Source: F23-B02 sp963640555 (lineage in GTDB: Bacteria; Bacillota; Clostridia; Oscillospirales; Oscillospiraceae). Taken from it: DNA of 11,157 nucleotides. The DNA is taken from assembly GCA_963640555.1 (NCBI GenBank), contig CAVHZB010000074.1, positions 1-11,157 on the forward strand, written 5' to 3'. The notes beneath the pieces were generated by a model, which was not told the origin of the DNA, did not search any database, and saw only the letters and a list, made by a program, of their open reading frames with translations. The translations under genes were made by a program, and so were the position numbers. Positions 5,702 through 11,157 of the stretch are shown here, in pieces (positions within the stretch are counted from its first letter, which is position 1; every line of letters starts with the position of its first letter).

Positions 5702-7072
5702 TTACCCTATCTGGCATACATAAGCTATCCTTCCGCTGTAGAAGCGGGCATAGTCTGCCATGGGGTCGTTTCTGCTGTCATTATACAGCCATGTTCCGTC
5801 GGGCTGCTTTACGAGCATGATATAGTCCTCCGCCGCTCCGTCATATGCATCCTTCAGCGACGGCTCACCGGCTGCCCATGCATAGTAATCATAGCTTGCG
5901 CCGTCGCGCCACTTTATCGTTCCGTCGGCATCGCGCGCACCGCCTACCCAGACATACTGCGCACTCGTGCCCTCAAGAAGCTTGCATATGCGTGCGTAGT
6001 CATCGGCGTTTCTTATGGTGGCAAGATGTCCCCCAAGCTCTGCGCACTTCTGCTCGGCGGCGTCCCAGCTGAGGTCTTCGGAATAGAGCATATACTGCAC
6101 CTCGGCAGGTGCGGCAGTGGGCTCTGCGGTGGGCTCGGCAGTCTGCTCTGCGGTGGGCTCGGGAGTCGCAGATATGGTGGGCTCGGGAGCATTTATCTCC
6201 ATACTGCGCACGAGCGCGACCGCTGTGAGCAGCAGTGCAATGCCCGCGATGACTATTATTGATCTGCGGGCTGACCGGCGGGTATGTACATTCTCCTTGT
6301 GCGTCTCCGGTTTTTCCACCGCAGCCGGCTCCTTTTCGGATGCGGGCTTTTTTCCCGCTGTCGGTTTTTTTACCGGTTCGGGTTTCTTCTCCGGAACCGG
6401 TTTTTTCTCCGGCTCCGGCTTTGGGGACTCCGGCTCCGCTTCTGCTTCTGCCGGTTTCTGTTTTTCCTCCTCGGGCTTGTTTTCGACAGGCTCCGGCTCC
6501 GCCGCATTCAGCGGCTCCGGTGTATCTCCGCAGTAGTCCCAAATTGCCGCCAAAAAGTCGGCAGCGTCAGCATAGCGCTTCTCCGGAGCAAACTCCAGTG
6601 CCTTAGCCAGTATCCTTGTCAGGGACTCGTCAACGCCGTCCGGCATCACCATGGTGTCGCCGCTCATGCGCCGCCTGAGCGCATTTGCGCGCTGCTCGGC
6701 AGTGGCGTCCTTCACCTCTATAAATGGCAGTCTTCCTTTGTTAAGTCCGGCGTACATTATAAGCGCTATGGAATATACATCCGCAGCCGAGCTCTTTTCG
6801 CCGTTCCAGAACTGCTCCGGTGCCATAAATTCAAGCTCGAGCTTTGTCCAGCCCTCATCATCGGACTTGAGCGGCTTTCCGACCGCAACTCTGCCGTCAG
6901 CGGTCACATATATGTTCCCCGGACGAAATCCGCCGCGATAGCCGTCCTCGCCGCATTCGCGTGCGGCTATCTTGCACAGCTTCTTCACAAGCTCGAGAAT
7001 CTGTTCGGTCTCACAATCAGCAAGGTCGCTCCCCAAGAGCTTCTGCGGATCAAAAACGGTATTGTCAGCCAT
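5702..7072 (-). CDS. Pseudokinase C-lobe, TM segment and extracellular C-type lectin-like domain
   Basis: This 456-residue protein has four parts. Residues 1-180 match only the C-lobe of a Ser/Thr kinase: RGGFRPGN (46-53) stands where HRDxKPxN is expected, FMAPEQ carries the APE motif (84-86), and ADVYS (about 97-100) is the subdomain IX helix. The Gly-rich loop, VAIK lysine, catalytic HRD Asp and DFG motif are absent or replaced, so catalysis is unlikely. Residues about 184-266 are a Pro/Glu/Lys linker with repeated KKPEP-like units. Residues 271-288 are a single TM, followed by a Thr/Glu/Pro spacer. Residues about 324-456 are a C-type lectin-like domain with VWVGG, EPS (403-405), WLYND (428-432), and Cys343 and Cys453 as the probable terminal disulphide. 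Start 7072 has GGGAGG 6 nt upstream. The ATG at 7114 overlaps the promoter region. Likely role: a surface sensor or scaffold; the ligand is unknown. Confidence 0.88.
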   Translation of the reverse strand: MADNTVFDPQKLLGSDLADCETEQILELVKKLCKIAARECGEDGYRGGFRPGNIYVTADGRVAVGKPLKSDDEGWTKLELEFMAPEQFWNGEKSSAADVYSIALIMYAGLNKGRLPFIEVKDATAEQRANALRRRMSGDTMVMPDGVDESLTRILAKALEFAPEKRYADAADFLAAIWDYCGDTPEPLNAAEPEPVENKPEEEKQKPAEAEAEPESPKPEPEKKPVPEKKPEPVKKPTAGKKPASEKEPAAVEKPETHKENVHTRRSARRSIIVIAGIALLLTAVALVRSMEINAPEPTISATPEPTAEQTAEPTAEPTAAPAEVQYMLYSEDLSWDAAEQKCAELGGHLATIRNADDYARICKLLEGTSAQYVWVGGARDADGTIKWRDGASYDYYAWAAGEPSLKDAYDGAAEDYIMLVKQPDGTWLYNDSRNDPMADYARFYSGRIAYVCQIG

Positions 7073-7104
7073 GCTGCACCTCCCGTGCAAAATGTATCGT
7101 TTAC

Positions 7105-7133
7105 ATAATATCACGACAGGCGCGTCAAGTCAA
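7105..7133 (-). promoter_or_regulatory. Promoter of the pseudokinase-lectin gene
   Basis: On the minus strand TTGACT (7133-7128) and TATTAT (7110-7105) are 17 bp apart. Transcription would begin near 7098, about 26 nt before the ATG at 7072. An in-frame ATG at 7114 would lie upstream of this start, which supports the shorter protein. Confidence 0.7.
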
Positions 7134-7152
7134 ACCATTCGCCGCAAAACAT

Positions 7153-7184
7153 TAAAAAATGGCGGGCACATTTCATGTCCGCCC
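7153..7184 (-). terminator. Intrinsic terminator of spoVT
   Basis: On the minus strand GGGCGGACAT pairs imperfectly with ATGTGCCCGCC across a GAA loop, followed by ATTTTTT. It begins 5 nt after the spoVT stop codon. Confidence 0.8.
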
Positions 7185-7189
7185 TGCGC

Positions 7190-7726
7190 TCAGCTTTCCA
7201 TCTGCTTGCCGAGAAAGCTCGCAACCGTCTGTGCAAGCTTAAACTCTACATCGCTCGGCGATGCGGCGCCCTGTGACACGAAAAGCACACAGCCCATGAT
7301 ATCGCCCTCGCTTATGATCGGCGCCGCCGTCGAGACGGAGTACCGCTCGTCGCCGTCGAGCACCGGTATCGGTGAGCCTCCTTCAAAGCGGACGCTGCTG
7401 CGCGCTTCCATTATTCGCTCAAGTCCCGCCGATACCCTCTTGTCCACGAAATCGCGCTTCGCCGCACCGGACACCGCGATAACGCTGTCGCGGTCGCATA
7501 CGGCAGCGATGGAGTCGGCGGATTTATGCAGACTGTCACATATCTGGGCGGCAAAATCACTCAGCTCTCCGATAGGTGAATACTTTTTGAATATGACCTC
7601 ACCGTCGCGGTCCGTGAATATCTCCAACGGGTCGCCCTCGCGGATACGCATCGTTCGGCGTATTTCCTTCGGAATGACGACCCTTCCGAGGTCATCTATT
7701 CGTCTTACTATCCCTGTTGCTTTCAT
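7190..7726 (-). CDS. spoVT: Stage V sporulation protein T, AbrB-family transcriptional regulator
   Basis: The 178-residue length equals that of Bacillus subtilis SpoVT, and the N-terminus is nearly identical to it as I recall (MKATGIVRRIDDLGRVVIPK). Residues 1-50 form the swapped-hairpin AbrB DNA-binding domain. Residues about 56-178 form a GAF-like domain. SpoVT modulates sigma-G-dependent genes in the forespore and affects spore coat and germination, so its presence marks the host as a spore-former. ATG 7726 has GGAGG 9 nt upstream. The upstream gap (7727-7855) holds no promoter I can call with confidence. In Bacillus spoVT depends on sigma-G, but I found no clean sigma-G match. It follows tsf, separated by a strong terminator, so it is probably transcribed on its own. 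Confidence 0.96.
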   Translation of the reverse strand: MKATGIVRRIDDLGRVVIPKEIRRTMRIREGDPLEIFTDRDGEVIFKKYSPIGELSDFAAQICDSLHKSADSIAAVCDRDSVIAVSGAAKRDFVDKRVSAGLERIMEARSSVRFEGGSPIPVLDGDERYSVSTAAPIISEGDIMGCVLFVSQGAASPSDVEFKLAQTVASFLGKQMES

Positions 7727-7855
7727 ATCTATGATCCTCCGTATTTTTATTGTACGGGTATATTGTCTGCAACGATGATAAAATTATGTGCATCGGGCAA
7801 TTTTCGATAAGCCGCGTGCTCAGATCAAGGTCGCAGAATGATGTAAAAATACGGC

Positions 7856-7888
7856 AAAACCCGATGGAGAATTGCTCCATCGGGTTTT
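7856..7888 (-). terminator. Terminator of the rpsB-tsf operon
   Basis: AAAACCCGATGGAG (7856-7869) and CTCCATCGGGTTTT (7875-7888) are perfectly complementary with a 5-base loop. The T-run is present in both directions, so the hairpin can work on either strand. On the minus strand it lies about 30 nt after the tsf stop codon. Confidence 0.88.
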
Positions 7889-7918
7889 ACAACTATATTA
7901 TAATACCAAATCAGAAAA

Positions 7919-8854
7919 TTACTTCTTGCCCATATTCATCTGAGCTGCGACCTCTGCCGCAAAGTCCTCTTCCTTCTTCTCGATGCCTTCACCGGTCTGG
8001 AAACGAACTGCATCGACGAATTTGATGCTGCCGCCGAGCTTCTTTGCCGCGTCTGCGAGATACTTCTCAACGCTGCCCTGGAAAATGTCGCCGCGGACGA
8101 ACTCCATCTGGAGCAGGCAGTTTTCCTCATAGAACTTGTTCATCTTGCCCATGACGATCTTTTCCTTGACCTGTGCGGGCTTGGAAGCCATCTTCGGGTC
8201 GTTGTCCATAAGTGCAAGTGCGACCTTCTTCTCCTCTGCGAGGACATCCTCGGTGACCTGGGACTTATCCCAGAAGCGGGGATTGAGAGCCGCGATCTGC
8301 ATTGCAATGTTCTTGCCGACCTCACTTGCGTCGATGCCGCCCTCAACTGCCAGGTTTACGAGAACGCCGATCTTGCCGCCTGCGTGAACGTAAGCGACGG
8401 AGGTGTTCTCACCAAAGCGTGCGAAACGGCGCAGCTGGAGGTTCTCGCCGATGGACATGACCTTCTCGGGCATGGTCTCGGCTACGGTGAGCTCGCTGTT
8501 GGGGTACTTGCACTGCTGGAGCGCCTCGATGTCTGCGGGGTTGTCCTTCAGGACGACGGTGCAGATATCCTTGACGAAAGAGACGAACAGGTCGCTCTTT
8601 GCGCAGAAGTCGGTCTCGCAGTTGACCTCGACGACCGCGCCTACGCCGCACTCGGGGCAAACGGCTGCGTATGCCATGCCCTCGGCTGCTATGCGGCCGG
8701 CCTTCTTTGCTGCCTTTGCAAGACCCTTCTCACGAAGATACTCAACGGCCTTGTCCATATCGCCGTCGCACTCGGACAGTGCCTTCTTGCAGTCCATCAT
8801 GCCGACGCCGGTCATCTCACGGAGAGTTTTTACATCCTGTGCTGTAAATGCCAT
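7919..8854 (-). CDS. tsf: Translation elongation factor Ts
   Basis: EF-Ts is the cytoplasmic nucleotide-exchange factor that regenerates EF-Tu-GTP. The 311-residue product carries the UBA-like N-terminal domain (LREMTGVGMMDCKKAL, 11-26) and the core signature NCETDFCAKSD (78-88), corresponding to the usual TDFVARN. It is slightly longer than typical forms of about 290-307 residues. Around residues 61-72 the strand before the signature reads AYAAVCPECGVG, so a CPEC pair (Cys66, Cys69) occupies the hairpin where many homologues have a Gly-rich turn. GGAGG is 8 nt before ATG 8854. Only 17 nt separate it from the rpsB stop codon, so the two are an operon, the usual arrangement in bacteria. pyrH and frr, which often follow tsf, are not present downstream. 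Confidence 0.98.
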   Translation of the reverse strand: MAFTAQDVKTLREMTGVGMMDCKKALSECDGDMDKAVEYLREKGLAKAAKKAGRIAAEGMAYAAVCPECGVGAVVEVNCETDFCAKSDLFVSFVKDICTVVLKDNPADIEALQQCKYPNSELTVAETMPEKVMSIGENLQLRRFARFGENTSVAYVHAGGKIGVLVNLAVEGGIDASEVGKNIAMQIAALNPRFWDKSQVTEDVLAEEKKVALALMDNDPKMASKPAQVKEKIVMGKMNKFYEENCLLQMEFVRGDIFQGSVEKYLADAAKKLGGSIKFVDAVRFQTGEGIEKKEEDFAAEVAAQMNMGKK

Positions 8855-8871
8855 TGCTTTATCCTCCTGAA

Positions 8872-9615
8872 TTATTCTTCTTCGACCTTCTCGGCCTCTG
8901 CCTCTGCCAGAGTCTCCTCGGCCTCGGCATCGGCGCCCTGACGGCCTTCCTGTACCGCATTTGCCATGGTGGATGCGATCAGGCGGATGGCGCGGATAGC
9001 GTCATCGTTTGCGGGAATTACATAATCGACCTCATCGGGGTCGCAGTTGGTGTCAACGATAGCAACGATGGGGATGTGCAGCTTGCGTGCCTCGGCAATT
9101 GCATTGTGCTCCTTGCGGGGGTCAACGACGAACATTGCGCCGGGGAGCTTCTTCATGTCCTTAACACCGCCAAGGTACTTCTCGAGCTTTTCCATCTCAC
9201 CGAGGTGCTTCATAACTTCCTTCTTGGGAAGCATATCAAAGGTGCCGTCCTCCTGCATCTTCTTGAGCTGAGCAAGACGGTCGATACGGGTACGCATGGT
9301 CTTGAAGTTAGTGAGCATGCCGCCGAGCCAACGGGCGTTGACATAGTACATGCCGACGCGGGACGCTTCTTCCTTAACTGCCTCTGCCGCCTGCTTCTTG
9401 GTGCCGACGAACAGAATGCTCTGGCCGTTTGCCGCTATATCACGGACAAAATTGTAGGCCTCTTCGAGCTTCTTGACGGTCTTCTGAAGGTCAATGATAT
9501 AAATACCGTTGCGCTCCATGTAGATGTACTCCGCCATCTTGGGGTTCCAGCGGCGGGTCTGGTGACCGAAGTGGACACCGGCTTCCAGCAGCTGCTTCAT
9601 AGATACTACTGACAT
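8872..9615 (-). CDS. rpsB: 30S ribosomal protein S2
   Basis: The 247-residue product is a typical S2, a component of the small-subunit platform region required for S1 binding. Visible hallmarks are MKQLLEAGVHFGHQTRRWNPKM near the start (interrupted here only by normal variation), ILFVGTKKQA, YVNARWLGGMLTNF and the acidic Glu/Ala-rich tail. The start is ATG 9615, since GGAGG (9628-9624) lies 8 nt upstream and S2 homologues begin here. An in-frame ATG at 9690 would add 25 unrelated residues. The leader of about 95 nt contains a second, nearly identical Shine-Dalgarno segment and a small hairpin (GTCTGC/GCGGAC), which may relate to autoregulation. It is the first gene of the rpsB-tsf operon. Confidence 0.98.
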   Translation of the reverse strand: MSVVSMKQLLEAGVHFGHQTRRWNPKMAEYIYMERNGIYIIDLQKTVKKLEEAYNFVRDIAANGQSILFVGTKKQAAEAVKEEASRVGMYYVNARWLGGMLTNFKTMRTRIDRLAQLKKMQEDGTFDMLPKKEVMKHLGEMEKLEKYLGGVKDMKKLPGAMFVVDPRKEHNAIAEARKLHIPIVAIVDTNCDPDEVDYVIPANDDAIRAIRLIASTMANAVQEGRQGADAEAEETLAEAEAEKVEEE

Positions 9616-9623
9616 TTGTTTTT

Positions 9624-9646
9624 CCTCCTGATTTGTTTTTTCCTCC
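9624..9646 (-). repeat. Duplicated Shine-Dalgarno segment in the rpsB leader
   Basis: On the minus strand GGAGGAAAAAACAAAT (9646-9631) is followed at once by CAGGAGGAAAAACAAAT leading into the start codon of rpsB. The first copy is followed by CAG instead of an ATG. This looks like a tandem duplication of the initiation region. The upstream copy may be a standby ribosome site. Confidence 0.5.
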
Positions 9647-9717
9647 GAGCACATCATCCCTGTCCGCAAACCGTAGTCACATGCAGACAAGTCCGTGCCC
9701 GTGCGAAATGCCCTGAT

Positions 9718-9746
9718 ATAATATCAAAATCACGCCGGTTTTTCAA
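9718..9746 (-). promoter_or_regulatory. Promoter of the rpsB-tsf operon
   Basis: On the minus strand TTGAAA (9746-9741) and TATTAT (9723-9718) are separated by 17 bp. Upstream is a strongly A/T-rich tract (about 9750-9785) that could act as an UP element. Transcription would begin near 9711. Confidence 0.7.
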
Positions 9747-9764
9747 TAGTTTTTTGCTGATTTG

Positions 9765-10043
9765 TCAAAAAAATTTTCTTTTTTCACGATGTCGCCGCGG
9801 CTGCTCGGTGCCGGTCTCGACAAGTATGATATCTCCGCCGATGCGCACTATGCATTTCCACGGCAAAATATAGTCGTCCTCCCTGCCGAGAAGTCCGAAA
9901 AGCTTGGCTTTTCCGGGCGTTATGAGTGATATGAGCCGTCCCTCGGCATCGTCAAACTCGGCATCGCAGACATAGCCCAGCCGTCTGCCGGAGTGGATAT
10001 CTATGACTTCCTTATACCTGAGCTCTGAGAAATAGCTTATCAT
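9765..10043 (-). CDS. PRC-barrel protein of the YlmC/YmxH sporulation family
   Basis: The 92-residue product is a single PRC-barrel: YFSELRYKEVIDIHSGRRLG, DAEFDDAEGRLISLI, DDYILPWKCIVRIGGDIILVE. This matches the small YlmC/YmxH proteins found in spore-forming Firmicutes, whose precise function is not established. Start ATG 10043 has GGGAGG (10056-10051) 7 nt upstream. It follows noc, but an intrinsic terminator hairpin (10061-10091) ends only a few bases before its ribosome-binding site, so expression depends on read-through or on a promoter I cannot see. The basic tail (RRHREKRKFF) runs into the AT-rich tract upstream of the rpsB promoter. I see no GC-rich terminator between them. Confidence 0.9.
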   Translation of the reverse strand: MISYFSELRYKEVIDIHSGRRLGYVCDAEFDDAEGRLISLITPGKAKLFGLLGREDDYILPWKCIVRIGGDIILVETGTEQPRRHREKRKFF

Positions 10044-10060
10044 GGCTGCACCTCCCTGTT

Positions 10061-10091
10061 AAAATACCGCCGTATACAATGATACGACGGT
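10061..10091 (-). terminator. Intrinsic terminator of noc, abutting the next gene
   Basis: On the minus strand ACCGTCGTAT (10091-10082) pairs with ATACGGCGGT (10075-10066), 10 bp with one G-U pair and a 6-nt loop, followed by ATTTT. It ends 4 nt before the ribosome-binding site of the PRC-barrel gene. Confidence 0.7.
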
Positions 10092-10102
10092 GTATGCTTG
10101 TA

Positions 10103-10921
10103 TTATTCTCCCTTGCTCTTAGGTATTGAGATCGTGAGTATGAGCTCGTCGTCGGTCTCCTCACGCTTCATACCGGCGTCTATGCCGCCCTGCTTCATCA
10201 GGTCGAGTCCGTGAAGGATGGTATTTACGAAAACACGAACATCCTTCATTATGAAGGTGCGCTTCGCCTCGGGTTTTTCGGACTGTTCGCTTTCCCGCAG
10301 AAGCGAGTCGATATAATTATCCGCCGATGCGACATTCAGGTCGTGATCTATTATGTACGCCAGAGCCATGCGCTGCAGCTGCTCCGTTTGCAGCCGCAGC
10401 AGCGCTCTGCCGTGGCGCTCCGTAAGACCGTTGTCGCGCAGAGCACTCAAAACATCCTGCGGCAGCTTCAGAAGCCGCAGCTTATTTGCCACCGCCGACT
10501 GTGATTTGCCTATTCTGCGTGCCGCCTCCTCCTGACTCATGCCGAACAGCCTTATAAGCTGGCTCAGACCGTTGGCTTCCTCGATGAAGTCGAGATCCTT
10601 GCGCTGGAGGTTTTCGACCAGCGCGATGAGGCTCGCGTCCTCAAGGCTTACATCGAGCAGGATGCACGGCACATCATAAAGTCCGGCGAGCCGCGCCGCC
10701 CTGAGCCTTCGCTCGCCCGCAACGAGCTCATATCTGTTCTCCCTCAACCGCACGGTGAGCGGATTCAAAACTCCGTACTGTGCGATGGAGTCGGAAAGCT
10801 CCTGGAGCTCTCCGTCGGAAAAGTTTTTCCTTGGCTGCACCGGGCTCGGCTCAAGCTCGTCCACCGGCAGCCAGATAACGCCGCCCCGCCGCGTTCCGGG
10901 GCGCAGCTTTGTCGCTTGCAT
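10103..10921 (-). CDS. noc: Nucleoid occlusion protein Noc (ParB family)
   Basis: This 272-residue ParB/Noc protein has the N-terminal CTPase domain with GERRLRA (69-75) and ENLQRKD (103-109), a helix-turn-helix (about 128-152) and a C-terminal dimer domain. The C-terminus (KDVRVFVNTILHGLDLM, then ILTISIPK) resembles Bacillus Noc rather than ParB. Four positions reported to separate Noc from ParB DNA specificity are all Noc-like here: Gln141, Lys147, Lys152 and Arg169 (Q173, K179, K184 and R201 in the published numbering, as I recall). Noc binds dispersed sites and blocks division over the nucleoid. The start is firm (GGAGG 7 nt before ATG 10921), yet the N-terminus is short (MQATKLRPGTRRGG) and lacks an obvious amphipathic membrane helix like that of Bacillus Noc. 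No ParA gene is visible. A clear -10/-35 pair upstream was not found. Confidence 0.92.
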   Translation of the reverse strand: MQATKLRPGTRRGGVIWLPVDELEPSPVQPRKNFSDGELQELSDSIAQYGVLNPLTVRLRENRYELVAGERRLRAARLAGLYDVPCILLDVSLEDASLIALVENLQRKDLDFIEEANGLSQLIRLFGMSQEEAARRIGKSQSAVANKLRLLKLPQDVLSALRDNGLTERHGRALLRLQTEQLQRMALAYIIDHDLNVASADNYIDSLLRESEQSEKPEAKRTFIMKDVRVFVNTILHGLDLMKQGGIDAGMKREETDDELILTISIPKSKGE

Positions 10922-11003
10922 AAGTATTCCTCCTATACATAAGTATACGAGAAATTTACACCCTCATCCGTGCAAAACTTAGCGCATTGTGTGGTTTACA
11001 TAA

Positions 11004-11034
11004 AAAATTCTGCACCTATACGGTGCAGAATTTT
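11004..11034. terminator. 13-bp perfect hairpin between divergent genes
   Basis: AAAATTCTGCACC (11004-11016) and GGTGCAGAATTTT (11022-11034) are perfectly complementary with a 5-base loop and have T-runs in both directions. It has the form of a bidirectional intrinsic terminator but lies between genes that point away from it, about 80 bp before noc and 70 bp before the right-edge gene. It may insulate the two promoters or end a short RNA. Confidence 0.6.
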
Positions 11035-11052
11035 CACAGCCTGTCAAAAAAC

Positions 11053-11081
11053 TTTAAAACAGCCCCCGTTTCTGGTATAAT
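11053..11081 (+). promoter_or_regulatory. Promoter of the right-edge gene
   Basis: TTTAAA (11053-11058) and a perfect TATAAT (11076-11081) are separated by 17 bp. The -10 box lies inside the loop of the inverted repeat at 11063-11095. Transcription should start near 11088, giving a very short leader of about 15 nt. Confidence 0.7.
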
Positions 11082-11095
11082 AAAAGAAACGGGGG
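11063..11095. repeat. Perfect 10-bp inverted repeat enclosing the -10 box
   Basis: CCCCCGTTTC (11063-11072) and GAAACGGGGG (11086-11095) flank a 13-base loop containing TATAAT. The right arm also supplies the G-rich ribosome-binding site and is followed by TGTTTTT. In DNA it could be an operator. In RNA from an upstream promoter it would be a terminator-like hairpin hiding the ribosome-binding site. Confidence 0.55.
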
Positions 11096-11102
11096 TGTTT
11101 TT

Positions 11103-11157
11103 ATGGAAGGCTGGAAAAGAGATGGGCGAAAAGATGTCGTCATGGTAGATCTGGACG
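11103..11157 (+). CDS. N-terminal fragment of an unidentified plus-strand gene
   Basis: The reading frame from ATG 11103 gives MEGWKRDGRKDVVMVDLD before the window ends. GGGGG (11091-11095) lies 7 nt upstream and a strong promoter is present, so this is very likely a gene start. A second in-frame ATG lies at 11142. Eighteen residues do not identify the family. Confidence 0.6.
   Translation, partial: MEGWKRDGRKDVVMVDLD

Noticed and set aside
6284..7108. 274-codon plus-strand reading frame opposite the pseudokinase-lectin gene
   Set aside because: Arg/Leu/Phe-rich shadow of the Pro/Glu/Lys linker; no initiation signals.
9616..9690. Upstream in-frame ATG for rpsB
   Set aside because: S2 homologues begin at the position of 9615, where a canonical ribosome-binding site is present.

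Overview
The window looks like a chromosomal segment of a spore-forming Clostridia bacterium, probably of the Oscillospiraceae/Ruminococcaceae type. The evidence is a SpoVT regulator, a YlmC/YmxH-type PRC-barrel protein, a Noc-type ParB homologue, strong GGAGG ribosome-binding sites, consensus housekeeping promoters and moderate GC content. I see no insertion sequence, prophage, CRISPR array, tRNA or rRNA.

Left part (1-1850). The first codons of a minus-strand gene lie at the left edge, with a well-formed promoter and helically phased direct repeats behind it. Next, on the minus strand, is a small membrane-anchored PepSY-domain protein whose own promoter fixes an internal TTG start, then a low-molecular-weight protein tyrosine phosphatase with a leader of about 136 nt. 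An AT-rich gap of about 590 bp separates these from the first plus-strand gene.

Middle, plus strand (1851-5690). Three monocistronic genes each have a promoter, and the first and third have clear terminators: an 11-TM sodium-dependent (NSS/SNF) transporter with an unusual extracellular insertion, a four-TM protein of unknown function carrying a CxxC/HxxC cluster, and a lipoprotein with a DUF4352-like C-terminal domain. The lipoprotein promoter is bracketed by two copies of a 26-bp near-palindrome in inverted orientation.

Right part, minus strand (5702-10921). In transcription order: noc (nucleoid occlusion), a YlmC/YmxH protein, rpsB-tsf (ribosomal protein S2 and EF-Ts, an operon), spoVT (late sporulation regulator), and a membrane protein joining a degenerate kinase C-lobe to an extracellular C-type lectin-like domain. 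Most units are separated by intrinsic terminators. At the right edge a divergent plus-strand gene begins, with an inverted repeat enclosing its -10 box and overlapping its ribosome-binding site.

Nothing here is a complete, recognisable novel multi-gene system. The best candidates for a second look are the pseudokinase-TM-lectin protein, the twin palindromes, the transporter insertion, the Noc protein lacking an obvious membrane-targeting helix, and several compact regulatory arrangements.
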